Source of the DNA: ATM1 sp003577165
Lineage (GTDB): Bacteria > Armatimonadota > Fimbriimonadia > Fimbriimonadales > ATM1
Reading direction: 5' to 3'
DNA: 64,000 nt
Assembly (NCBI GenBank): GCA_030263715.1
Contig: SZPM01000002.1
Coordinates: 174,297-238,296 of the forward strand
Positions 26,431 to 35,800 of this stretch are shown here, piece after piece. Under the pieces are notes generated by a model. That model saw only the letters and a list, made by a program, of their open reading frames with translations, ran no database searches and was not told where the DNA came from. The position numbers were made by a program, and so were the translations under genes. Numbering within the stretch: position 1 is the first letter of the stretch; each line of letters opens with the position of its first letter.

Positions 26431-27558
26431 TTGGCGAGCGAAGCAGGGGCGAGTTCGAAGAGAGAGATCGCATACGACGCGTTCAAGGGGGTCGCGATCT
26501 TCGCAGTCGTCGCACATCACGTCCTCGGCTTCTCCACTCGCAGATTCGCAGACTCCGGAACTGCGGAGTGGTGGACGTATCAGGTACTGAACCGTTTGAC
26601 GCACTTTGCGGTGCCGTCATTCCTGTTTCTGTCCGCTCTGTTGCTGGCTCGCAGCCTTGCGACGAGTGGAGACCTTCGGGCGTTCTATTCGAAGCGGGTG
26701 ATGGGCTCGCTGTATCCGTATCTGCTTTGGTCGCTGATCTACTGCCTCGTGCGCGCGTATATCGGAAACGAAACGACCGACGTGGGGGGTGTCTCCGTCC
26801 CGACGCCTCTTTCTTCGCTGAACGGCTGGATCAACGTGTTCATTTGGGGCAAAGCGTCGTACCATCTTTACTTTCTTTCGATCCTTCTTCAGATGACGGT
26901 GCTGCTGCCGGTGTTCGTGTGGATGGTGAGGAGATTCCGCGCGAACTGGGCTCTGCTCATCGGTGTCGCTCTAATCGCACAGTTGGCCTTCTATCTCGCG
27001 AATGCGAATTGGAGGGGCGTTTTCGAGGCGTTCGTTCCTTACACGGGAACGAGCGTGATCTGGTACCTGCTTCCAATCTGCGTCGGAGTGTGGTGCGGAT
27101 TGAACAGGTCACTGAAACAGGACGATAACGGTTGGTACCTTGGGGTCGCCTGGCTCTTCGCGATTGCGGGAATCGGCGTCTACCTATTGATGGACCTGAC
27201 GCTCGTAGAGTGGGACGGATCTTCGCCGTTGCCGTGGTACTACAACAACTCGGTGCGCGATCTCTCGCTCATGGTGAATGCGACGGGGCTCTCGCTTCTT
27301 CTCATGTACGCTCGCTGGTCCTCTTTGGGGGGTGGACCGGCAGTCGGCGTCGTCCTTCTCTTCGGCGCGGAGTCGCTGGGGGTCTTTCTGGTCCACCCGC
27401 TCATTCTCCGGTTTCTCGGGGGACCGACGGTGGGCGGCATCTTCGATTCGCTGCCGGGAGCGGCGCTGTGGCTGTTCGTGTTCCTTTGCGCTCTCAGCAT
27501 CGCCTTCGTGGCGGCGACGTCAAAACTGCGAGTTCATCGCCTTTTGTTTGGGCGCTGA
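26431..27558 (+). CDS. Acyltransferase 3 family membrane protein
   Basis: The 375-residue integral membrane protein has about ten transmembrane segments and the AT3 opening YDAFKGVAIFAVVAHHVLGF, where the His of VAHH is the conserved catalytic residue. Family members O-acetylate cell-surface sugars or lipids. The start is TTG at 26431 with no clear Shine-Dalgarno; the first conserved helix begins about 15 residues in. It lies 38 bases after upp and 37 before the oxidoreductase gene on the same strand. Confidence 0.8.
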   Translation: MASEAGASSKREIAYDAFKGVAIFAVVAHHVLGFSTRRFADSGTAEWWTYQVLNRLTHFAVPSFLFLSALLLARSLATSGDLRAFYSKRVMGSLYPYLLWSLIYCLVRAYIGNETTDVGGVSVPTPLSSLNGWINVFIWGKASYHLYFLSILLQMTVLLPVFVWMVRRFRANWALLIGVALIAQLAFYLANANWRGVFEAFVPYTGTSVIWYLLPICVGVWCGLNRSLKQDDNGWYLGVAWLFAIAGIGVYLLMDLTLVEWDGSSPLPWYYNNSVRDLSLMVNATGLSLLLMYARWSSLGGGPAVGVVLLFGAESLGVFLVHPLILRFLGGPTVGGIFDSLPGAALWLFVFLCALSIAFVAATSKLRVHRLLFGR

Positions 27559-27595
27559 CGCGAGGAGTCGCGTCGGCAGCGCCGAAGTAAGTCCC

Positions 27596-28594
27596 ATGGC
27601 AGACGTTTCTGTCGCTCTTATTGGCGCGGGTGGATTTGCGGGAGTTCACGCGCGCAGGCTGAACGAGATTCCGGAATGCGAAGTCGTCGGGGTTCAGGAC
27701 ATCGTGCCGAATCGCGCGCAGCAGTTCGCCGACCGATGGTTCGCCGAGTCGCCTCACAAGCCGACCGCGTTTTCGGACATGAAACAGATGATCGAACAGA
27801 AGAGGCCGACGGCCGTCGTCATCAGCACTCCGCATACGCTTCACTTCGAGCACATTAGCCTGGCTCTCGAAGCTGGCTGTCACGTGCTGGTGGAGAAGCC
27901 GATGGTGACGAACTCGGAGCACGCCAGAGAGATCATGCGCCGCGCTGAGGAGAAGAGCCGCATCGTCTGCATCGGTTACAACACGCCCTGCACGCCCGCG
28001 CTTGCCCGGCTCCGCCACATCATCGCGGAACATGAGTTGGGCCCGCTCCAGGCCGCATCGGGATGGCTGTCTCAGGATTGGAAGAACCTCACCATGGGGA
28101 CGTGGAGGCAGGATCCTGGGCTATCGGGTGGGGGGCAGATGTATGACAGCGGAGCTCACCTCTTCAACAGCCTCGTTTGGGCCGTGGACGAGGAGCCGGA
28201 GTCCGTGTTTGCGATCGCGGACAACAGCGGCACTGACGTCGACATCAACGGCGTGGTGACCGTTCGCTTCCGGTCGGGGGCCCTCGCGAACGTGATGATC
28301 TGCGGCAACTGCGCGGTCGATGGCAGCGGCCTGGACTTCTGCTTCGAAGACGGACACGTTGCGATCGACGGTTGGGGTGGGGGCTGGATTCGCATTCAGA
28401 AGCGCGGATCCCACGAACCCGACGACTACGGCCTCGGCGAACCGTCGAATCCGGACCGGAACTTCATTCGCTCCATCCTCGGCGAGGAGGAGCCGAAGAC
28501 GTCTCCGCGACACGGGCTTCTCCAGAGCCTGCTGATGGACGCGATCTACGAGTCCGCGAAGACGGGGCAGGTCGCGAAAGTCACGAAGGTATAG
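27596..28594 (+). CDS. Gfo/Idh/MocA-family oxidoreductase
   Basis: The 332-residue protein has a Rossmann NAD(P) site (VALIGAGGFAGVHARRL), the conserved EKP motif (HVLVEKPM) and a C-terminal substrate domain with GGGQMYDSGAHLFN, whose His is the usual catalytic position. Relatives oxidise sugars or inositols. The ATG at 27596 starts the domain; the frame extends far upstream only through the acyltransferase. Substrate unknown. A stable hairpin (28605-28638) follows. Confidence 0.88.
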   Translation: MADVSVALIGAGGFAGVHARRLNEIPECEVVGVQDIVPNRAQQFADRWFAESPHKPTAFSDMKQMIEQKRPTAVVISTPHTLHFEHISLALEAGCHVLVEKPMVTNSEHAREIMRRAEEKSRIVCIGYNTPCTPALARLRHIIAEHELGPLQAASGWLSQDWKNLTMGTWRQDPGLSGGGQMYDSGAHLFNSLVWAVDEEPESVFAIADNSGTDVDINGVVTVRFRSGALANVMICGNCAVDGSGLDFCFEDGHVAIDGWGGGWIRIQKRGSHEPDDYGLGEPSNPDRNFIRSILGEEEPKTSPRHGLLQSLLMDAIYESAKTGQVAKVTKV

Positions 28595-28604
28595 GACCGC
28601 GCTC

Positions 28605-28638
28605 GGTGAGTCCAGGCTCTACGGAGCCCGGACTCACC
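28605..28638. terminator. Hairpin between convergent genes
   Basis: GGTGAGTCC-A-GGCTC and GAGCC-C-GGACTCACC form a 14-bp stem with one mismatch around a cUACGg tetraloop. The structure covers the stop of the minus-strand gene at 28634 and follows the oxidoreductase stop by ten bases. No T-run follows, so it may act as a bidirectional, Rho-aided terminator or mRNA stabiliser. Confidence 0.6.
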
Positions 28639-29611
28639 CTGCCGGAATCGGGGGAGCCGGGTGCAGCTCCGCGGACTCCTCCCTTTTTTCGGCAGCCTGC
28701 TCTGCGTCCCAGGTGAGAGCGCGGTTGAGGAGGCCCAGGGCAATGACTGCTGCGAGGTTTTGACTCGCGGCGACGGGCACAACGCCTGCCACGAGGAGCA
28801 GCAGCAGAGCCTGCTGCAGGCGGTCATCCTCGGATCTCAGAATTCGATTGACGATCGTCGTTGCGAAAAGGAAGGTTGCGAACGCGTACACGACCCAGGA
28901 GTAGTTCATCTGAATGCCCTGAGTGGCGAGGACCGCAGCAGCGTATCCATAGCCCATGGCGCTCGCAAGAAGCGAGAGAACGATGGTCACAACGACGGCG
29001 ATGGAGGCGGCGGCTCGATGAATGCGCGTGACTGGAAGCCCCCACCCGAAGAACACGGCGATGGCGGCGATCACGGCGAGAGTGTCGGCGATGTCGATGA
29101 GCATCAGCCGACTCGTGTCAACCCACGGGCCCTGCATCACGCCGGGGTCGGACAACACGGCGTAGAGTCTGCCGGAGACCACAGTGCCTGCTGCAGAGAA
29201 GGCCGCAAACGACCTCCAGAATCCACGCCCAGACTGCCAGAGAAACACGAACGCGCCCACGCCCGCGCATAGCGCGGCCATCGCGCTCAACGAGACCCAA
29301 CCCGTCAAAGCGTCGGGCACCATAGCGTCGCCCAAGGTGAGGGCCGAAAACAGAATCAGCACGGCGCTGAACGTCTTGCTTCGCTGATAACTGCAAACGG
29401 CGACCATCACGGCAGTCGCAACGCAAAGGGTGAGCACCAAGTTCGCAACGAAGAGCGACGCGCCCGTGCTGAGCGTGGTCTTCGCGGCGCCATCGTAGGC
29501 GTGCATCCGCGAGATTTGCCATGCGGGAATCGCCCGATTGAGGCCCGCGTCGATCAGCCCGGCTCCGACCAGGGTCCATACCAGCCGCTTCTGCCAAACC
29601 TTTTCTATCAT
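28634..29611 (-). CDS. Polytopic membrane protein of the molybdoenzyme operon
   Basis: The 325-residue protein has about nine hydrophobic helices (for example SLFVANLVLTLCVATAVMVAV and ADTLAVIAAIAVFFGWGL) and a short charged C-terminal tail. I do not recognise the family. It is the last gene of the molybdoenzyme operon, 32 bases after the heme subunit gene, where a membrane anchor or quinone-interacting subunit would be expected. I see no obvious conserved heme-ligating His pairs, so that role is only a guess. Confidence 0.6.
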   Translation of the reverse strand: MIEKVWQKRLVWTLVGAGLIDAGLNRAIPAWQISRMHAYDGAAKTTLSTGASLFVANLVLTLCVATAVMVAVCSYQRSKTFSAVLILFSALTLGDAMVPDALTGWVSLSAMAALCAGVGAFVFLWQSGRGFWRSFAAFSAAGTVVSGRLYAVLSDPGVMQGPWVDTSRLMLIDIADTLAVIAAIAVFFGWGLPVTRIHRAAASIAVVVTIVLSLLASAMGYGYAAAVLATQGIQMNYSWVVYAFATFLFATTIVNRILRSEDDRLQQALLLLLVAGVVPVAASQNLAAVIALGLLNRALTWDAEQAAEKREESAELHPAPPIPAG

Positions 29612-29643
29612 TTCGTTTCCTGCTCTTCTCGGTTCGATCCGAC

Positions 29644-30510
29644 TTACTCGTCAAACATCAGTCGCACAGGCGAAGAGACTGACCTTAGGCCCTTCCGCTC
29701 CGTGCGTCCGCCGTCTACAACCGTGGCAACGAGGCTGATTCCCTCGCGAAGGTCAAAGGGAGTTCCAAAAGCCGACCCGCGAAGCGGAATCGTGAACATG
29801 ACGTGCCACATCTCCGATCCCCACACGCCTTCTGCGAACAGGCCGCTCTCCAGTACGCGGAAGTATCCGTCTGTCCCCCCGGGAACGCGCCATTCGCCGC
29901 CGGATTTGTGCGCTGTGATCGCGTTCGTGTTCTCAAGGGCTCGCGCTGGGAAGAAGACGGCTTCATCGGTGTTCGGATACATATCCACGAACTCCTTGGG
30001 GTACGCGTGGGCGACCTCTTCGGCGACTTTGACGTTCGCGTTCTGTTGCCACTGCGATTTCCATATCCACGAGCCGAGCAACTTCGAACCCTCGACCGCA
30101 CCCGCGTAGGCTTCCGTCTTCGCGTTGGGCGCGACCCAAATCTCCAATTCGTCGCGGTAGAGCACCCCTTGGGGCGCCAAGAGGTTCGGCAATTCGATCG
30201 TTTGGTCGGGGGTGGTGTCCGCCCATCGGGCGAGCAGATAGAGTTTTGCTCCGTCGCTCATCGCGAAGAGGCGAACTTCGCGGGTCTGCTTTTCCACCGG
30301 GCTCGACACGGGAAGCAGAATTGAGGCGGCCTTTTCCCACGCCGGATCGATCGGCGAACGTGGGAAGGAGTCCGTCACCTTCGTCACTCTTATTCGCGTT
30401 TGCGGCGCGGACAGCGCTATTTGGAATGCGGTGAGCGCGAGCGCCGCCACCACGCATCCGAAAAACACGAGGGAGTACTTGCGCCCTTCGACCCTTTCGT
30501 TTTCGCTCAT
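29644..30510 (-). CDS. Heme-binding gamma subunit, ethylbenzene-dehydrogenase type
   Basis: The 288-residue protein has an N-terminal signal or anchor (SLVFFGCVVAALALTAFQIALS) and an EB_dh-like beta-sandwich (RLFAMSDGAKLYLLARWAD, then GSEMWHVMFTIPLRG). In this family the domain binds a b-type heme that accepts electrons from the beta subunit. The ATG overlaps the chaperone stop by four bases. Its position after the chaperone gene matches the A-B-D-C order of type II DMSO-reductase operons (ebd, ser, ddh, clr). Confidence 0.8.
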   Translation of the reverse strand: MSENERVEGRKYSLVFFGCVVAALALTAFQIALSAPQTRIRVTKVTDSFPRSPIDPAWEKAASILLPVSSPVEKQTREVRLFAMSDGAKLYLLARWADTTPDQTIELPNLLAPQGVLYRDELEIWVAPNAKTEAYAGAVEGSKLLGSWIWKSQWQQNANVKVAEEVAHAYPKEFVDMYPNTDEAVFFPARALENTNAITAHKSGGEWRVPGGTDGYFRVLESGLFAEGVWGSEMWHVMFTIPLRGSAFGTPFDLREGISLVATVVDGGRTERKGLRSVSSPVRLMFDE

Positions 30511-31226
30511 TCGTTTTCTCCGTTCTCGTCATCGCCCTCGCATTCGAGGCTTTCGATGGCATCGATCAAGTTTCGGTGCGGCTTTGCGTCCAGTCTCACT
30601 TCGTCCGCCGACACCAATTTCGGGAGCAAGTCGGCGGCCTCAGCCAGCGGGCCTGCGGGCTGCTTTCGCTGCAGCAGATAGGAGAACTCGTGAACCCACC
30701 TTCCGAGGTGGCGCTCAAGGAACACCTTCTGCGCCTTGGAATCCACGGCCGCCTTCTCTGTGTCGCCCTCCGTGAGGGCGTTGGCTTCACGCACACAAAG
30801 GTAGGCCATGAACTCCATCTCCACCGAGATGTGGTCCGTTCTCTCGCCGCCCACTTCGACTCCAAACGCGCGATAGTACGCGTCGAGGTCGGCGAGTTCA
30901 TTCGTCACTTGGAAGATGTGCTTGGACGTGTACGACGTTTCGGTCGGATTGCAGTCGGCCGCACAGATGTGGGTGAATGCGGAGACGTAGGCCCGCTCAA
31001 GCGACTCGGTAGGATAATCCAGGCAGGCTTCTGTGAGCGCGCGAAGCGACGGGTAGCCGCTCAATTGAATGTCGCGCACTCCACTTGTCTCGAATGCACG
31101 CGCGAGCGCGAATGTGCGGCTTGCAACCGAGTCCGTTGGATAAGAGAAGAGCAACCCTAAGAGCCGGTAGGCCGACGCGCGCCACATCGCGCCGTCTGCC
31201 GTTGCCGCGTTCACTTCCGTCAACAT
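30507..31226 (-). CDS. TorD/NarJ-type maturation chaperone
   Basis: The roughly 239-residue all-alpha protein has the family pattern RLLGLLFSYPT near the N-terminus, YVSAFTHI, and an EMEFMAYLCVREA helix, plus a FLERHLGRWVHEF region (the TorD-family helix). Such chaperones bind the Tat signal of the catalytic subunit until cofactor insertion. I chose ATG 31226, with GGAG seven bases upstream, over the GTG at 31238. It is 24 bases after the beta-subunit gene and overlaps the gamma-subunit start. Confidence 0.85.
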   Translation of the reverse strand: MLTEVNAATADGAMWRASAYRLLGLLFSYPTDSVASRTFALARAFETSGVRDIQLSGYPSLRALTEACLDYPTESLERAYVSAFTHICAADCNPTETSYTSKHIFQVTNELADLDAYYRAFGVEVGGERTDHISVEMEFMAYLCVREANALTEGDTEKAAVDSKAQKVFLERHLGRWVHEFSYLLQRKQPAGPLAEAADLLPKLVSADEVRLDAKPHRNLIDAIESLECEGDDENGENE

Positions 31227-31250
31227 CTCGTTCTCCACTTGAGCTTGCGC

Positions 31251-32498
31251 TTACACCGAGTTCCTGTACTTGGCCGGCCGAACGTGAATCTTCTCATCAA
31301 CCGAAATCCGAGTGACCTCTTTGCCGCTCTTGTCGTATCCGATCACTGTGTCGTTGAAGATCTCACGCTTCTTGCCGTTGGTCGTCACGTCGCGGATCTT
31401 CTTGCCTTCGATGATCTCGTATTTGAAGATCATCGTTTGCGTCGCGCGGAAGAGTTGGAGGATCGCCAAAAGTTTCCGGGATGGATTCGTGTAGCGCTCG
31501 ATCGCTTCGTCCACGCCCGGGCCGAACATCTGCCGCAAGTACGGCCTCGGGACCCAGCGAGGCGGAATGTAGTACACGTTGGGCTCGGTCCCGAATTGCG
31601 GATAGATCGGAAGCGCGACTTTCTCCTCGTGAACCAACGTGTAGATGGGGTGTTCGGGGTCCTTCGTCCACTGGCCGTCTTTGTCGATGCTGACAAGGCC
31701 TTGAAGGCGAATCTTCCCGATGCATGCGCCCATGCAGCGTGCTTCCATGGGCTGGCCTTTCGTCGCTGGGTCGGTGCCCTCCACGCGCGGGTAGCAGCCG
31801 ATGCACTTCTCGCTCGTGCGCGTGTCGGGGCGGTAGATCGCCTTCTTGTACGGGCAGGCCTGAACGCACTGCTTGTACCCCCAGCAGCGCTCTTGATTGA
31901 TGAGGACGATGCCGTCCTCTTTGCGCTTGTAAGGCGCCTGTCGCGGACACGCGGCCACGCACGCCGGATACGTGCAGTGATTGCACACTCTGGCGAGATA
32001 GAAGAACCAAGTCGGGTGCTTTCCAAATTCCCCGCCCTTCTCATATTCACCGCGTCGTCCGAGGCCCGCGCGAGGAGTGTCTTCATAGACGTTCGGAGTT
32101 TCCCAGTCTTCATCTTCCGGCTCATATCCGAGCGCAAACCTCTCGATAGGGGCCAGTTCGAAGATCGTCTTCCCGTCGAAGACGCCGTAAGGCGCACGAT
32201 CGCCTTTCTGGTTCGTCTTCCAATTCTGGCCGCCTGGATTCGCCTTCTCGATGAGTTCAAGCGTACGAACGTCCCAACCGCGCGGATAGCCGCCGTACGG
32301 TTTCGTCTCGACGTTGTTCCACCACATGTTCTCCTGGCCGGGGCTGAACGTCCAGGTTGATTTGCACGCCATGGTGCACGTTTGGCAGGCGAGGCAGCGG
32401 TTCGTATTGAAGATTGCGACGAGTTGGCGATCCGGGTGTGCTTCCTCGTACCTGTAGTCCGTCTCTCGACCGATGTGCCAGTTGTAGACTTTAGGCAT
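31251..32498 (-). CDS. Iron-sulfur beta subunit (NarH/EbdB-like)
   Basis: The 415-residue ferredoxin-type subunit has four Cys clusters: CLACQTCTMACK, CNHCTYPACVAACP, CWGYKQCVQACPYKK and CIGCYP with CMGACIGK. In the third, a tyrosine takes the place of the fourth-ligand Cys (C-x2-Y-x2-C), the pattern of the single 3Fe-4S cluster in NarH and type II enzymes. It passes electrons from the molybdenum subunit to the heme subunit. ATG 32498 overlaps the small upstream ORF by eight bases; the frame extending to 32594 is that overlap. Confidence 0.9.
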   Translation of the reverse strand: MPKVYNWHIGRETDYRYEEAHPDRQLVAIFNTNRCLACQTCTMACKSTWTFSPGQENMWWNNVETKPYGGYPRGWDVRTLELIEKANPGGQNWKTNQKGDRAPYGVFDGKTIFELAPIERFALGYEPEDEDWETPNVYEDTPRAGLGRRGEYEKGGEFGKHPTWFFYLARVCNHCTYPACVAACPRQAPYKRKEDGIVLINQERCWGYKQCVQACPYKKAIYRPDTRTSEKCIGCYPRVEGTDPATKGQPMEARCMGACIGKIRLQGLVSIDKDGQWTKDPEHPIYTLVHEEKVALPIYPQFGTEPNVYYIPPRWVPRPYLRQMFGPGVDEAIERYTNPSRKLLAILQLFRATQTMIFKYEIIEGKKIRDVTTNGKKREIFNDTVIGYDKSGKEVTRISVDEKIHVRPAKYRNSV

Positions 32499-32802
32499 TG
32501 AATTCACTCCAGTTTTCGCTGGGCTGGAACCGTCCGAAGACGGTGTCAATGAGGGCTTGGACGTACTCCGCGCCCTCAGCCTTGTAGATCGCATGAGGGC
32601 CGACGTAGAAGGGATTCTCGAAGACGGTGAACACCTGCTCGCGCGTCATGCCGAGAAGAGCGAGTTCCTCCACAACGCAGACTGCCATTGACTCGGCGCT
32701 CTCGTCTTCGTCGCTGGGGACCATGACGAAACGCAGCTCGTAGGGATCGTCCGCTTCGAAACGCTTCGTGGTGCCGGAGGCGGTTCCGTTTTTGTCAGGC
32801 AT
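32491..32802 (-). CDS. Small conserved-looking protein between A and B subunits
   Basis: This 103-residue acidic soluble protein overlaps the alpha subunit stop by eight bases and the beta subunit start by eight bases, so it is translationally coupled to both. It is rich in Asp/Glu, with helices around AVCVVEELALLGMTREQVF and EYVQALIDTVFG. I recognise no family. The overlaps and typical codon use argue that it is a real gene, possibly an assembly factor or small subunit. Confidence 0.65.
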   Translation of the reverse strand: MPDKNGTASGTTKRFEADDPYELRFVMVPSDEDESAESMAVCVVEELALLGMTREQVFTVFENPFYVGPHAIYKAEGAEYVQALIDTVFGRFQPSENWSEFNA

Positions 32803-35800
32803 CTTCTTTCGCTCCTTCCACGGACACCATTTCGCCCGAGAGGTATTTGGTCATCATGTCGCTCTCGCTGCGCGGCGAGTAACCGGAGTGCGCGTACTTC
32901 CACGGAGACTTTCGGTCGAGTCCGCCCGGCTCTGCTTTGCTGATTCGCACGAGGGTCTCCTTCGGAACTGTGTTGAGAGCGTGGTTGTCCGCCTCACCGC
33001 CGAAGATGAACTTCGGCCGGATCTTGTCCTTGTGGAACAGGCTGTCCGTTTGGTGCATCGGCATGGACCAGTCGCGCGTCACGCTTTGCTGGCTGCCGTA
33101 ACGGAGATTCGACTGGTAGCCCGTGTCTTCGGATTGAGCACGGCCGTCGGGCCGAGTTTCATGCGCCTTCACCGTCTTTTCGGTCGCGATGAACGGCGCG
33201 TGCTTGATCATGACCGCATCGTAAGGATAGGCAGGGTTGTATTTCACGCGGAGCATGAGCCGAGCGACCTTGTAGAAGGGATCGCTTGGATTAGCGTTGC
33301 GGTAAGGCCGGTCGGCAGGGTTCGCGTCCACCCACACGTAGTCGCCGTCGTCGAGTCCCAACTCCTTCGCAGCTTCGGGGTTCATGTTGATTTGGTGTTC
33401 GCCCACTCCAGGGCTTCGCTTGTCGCGGCGATGCACATTCGCGAAGTTAGAGTCCCAAAGGAGGTTCCAGTCCGTGACGCTCCACTGCGAGTGGACCCTG
33501 TGGCGGGTTTTCGGAGTGAGGCAGAAGAACCGATAGCCTTGCTCCCAGAGAGGGTTCTTCGTGCTCTTCGCTTGATGCCAGGGCATCTTGTTGTTCGCAA
33601 TCGTTCGGACGTCCGCCTCGAGCACTTTCGACTGAAGCATCTCCGGCGTGATTCCGAAGTTGTTCGGCCTCACGAACGGGTTTGAGGAGATGATGACGTT
33701 CGGAAGGTACGGAGTCGCCTCCGGTCCTTCGCGGTGGACGATGAAGTTCTCTCCGCACTCGATCGCTTCGGGGATGTCGCAGTACGCGTTGAGCCTTCCG
33801 GTGTCGGTGAAGAACGGCATGCTGTCCGCGACTTGCTCGTAGAAGGGGATGCGAGGATACGTGCGGTAGGTGAGTAGCGCTGCGCCGGGCTCGCCGAACT
33901 TGCCGTCCATGATGTCCTTGACGGTCATGCCGTGCGTGGTCATGGACGCGTCCAACAAGCGATCGATGTACACCTCCGTCCGGTTTTCGAGAGCGAACTT
34001 CCAGTAGTCCGAGAACCGCTTGTCCTTGAGTTCGTCTGCGAGGGCTTTCGCGATGCCCGCGATGATCTGGACATCGTCCATCGTGTCGAAGAGCGGCTCC
34101 GCCTCTCCCTTCCAGATCTGCAAGAACGGATTGGAACAGGAAGCCGTGAGCTCGTAATCTTTAAACTCAAGCCAGGAGTTTGCCGGCAAAACGAAGTCCG
34201 AGTATTCGCAGGACGAGGTCATCTCGATGTCCTGCGAGATGATCAGGTCGATTCCCGGATTGACGTTCTTGAGCGAGTCGTAGGCCCACTTGGCGTTGTT
34301 GAAGAGGTTGACGTTCGTGAACCAGAGGAACTTCGTCGGGGTCGGCATGTGGGAGTCGCCGGTGAACACCTTACGACCCGCCGCGGGGGTGTTCACGATG
34401 AGAGGCCGATCGCCATGATTCCAATACGCGGGCTCTTCGTCCTTCGCGCACTTGCGGAGTTTGATGTCCTTCCCTTTCGCGTTCTCGTCGAGGTTCGGGT
34501 TGAACGGGTCTTCTCCCACCCAAGAGAGGAATCCGTCGCCGCACCAGGGAGCAGCCTGGAAGATCGCCGCTTTGTAATTGCCGGCCCACGTGTGACACCC
34601 TGCTCCCGGCTTGCCGATGTTTCCTGTGAGAATGAGGGGCAGGCAGATCGCCCGATTCGCTTCCGTGGCGTGGAACCAGTGATTGATTCCCTCGCCCATG
34701 TGAATGCTGACCGGCCAGTTGTCGGGATTGCCGATGTCGCGCGCGAGTTTGAGGATCAGATCCTTCGGGGCTTGGCAGATTTCGCACACCGTGTCGAGCG
34801 TGTAGTCCTGCAAGTGGACCTGGTAAAGGTTCCAAAGACTTCTCACCTCGACGACGGAGCCGTCCGTGAGCGTCACCTTGCCGGCATAGTCGAGAGCGGG
34901 GCGCAGACCGGCGGCATCCATCTTCTCGCCGACGTGGTCGCGAGTGATCGGCTGAAGTTTGCCGCTCGCTTCGTCCATCACGACAAAGTCGCCGATCTTC
35001 TCGTACTGCTCCGACTCGAGCCCCTGCTCCGCGAAACTCGCGCCGTCCTTCTGCAGTCCAGGCTGGTAGTTCGGGAAGACTTCGGATGCTCGGAGGCGCT
35101 TGAGATTGTCCGCGCGCACGAGCAGCGGGAAGTCCGAGAATTTCCGGACGAACTCTTCGTCGTACAGCCCTTCGTCTATCAGGATCTTGCTGATGCCGAG
35201 GAACATCGCTGTGTCGGTCGCACCGGGCCGGACCGGGATCCAATAGTCGGCCTTCGTCGCGGGCGGGCCGTACTCCGGCGTGATGACCACGATCTTCCCC
35301 CCCCGCTCCATCAATTCGATGAAGAAGTGGGACTCGGCCATTTTGTTCTCGACCAGGTTTTTGCCGACTTGGATGTGGAGTTTGCTGAGACGCAGATCGT
35401 TGAGGTCCGGCTCAGAGGACTGGAGGCCGTGGACGAACGGGAGTCCGGGCGCCTGATCACCGTGCCATGTGTAGTTCGACCACTTGCGGCCGCCCATGGC
35501 GTGTTCCGGTTCGACGCCTCGGACGTGCGCGTCGAGCACGCCGAGCATGTTGGCCATTCGGTAGAGACCGTACTTGCCAATGACTCCGAGGAGTCCCATG
35601 CCGCCGCGCAGTTTGAAAGTGCGCGTGCCCGCGTCGTGCATGGCGTCGAGCATCTCGGGCGGATACCCGGCGGCTTCGAGGCGCTTTCTTCCTTCTGGGC
35701 CGCTGTACGTCTTTGCGATCGCCACCATCGCCTTGGAGATGAGGGAGAAGGCCTCGTCCCACGTCGTTCTGAGGAGCGTGTCCGTGCCGCGTGAATCGAA

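Noticed and set aside
33932..35794. 620-codon plus-strand open frame
   Set aside because: It lies wholly antisense to the molybdoenzyme alpha subunit; its sequence shows no domain and follows the high-GC third-position pattern of the real gene.
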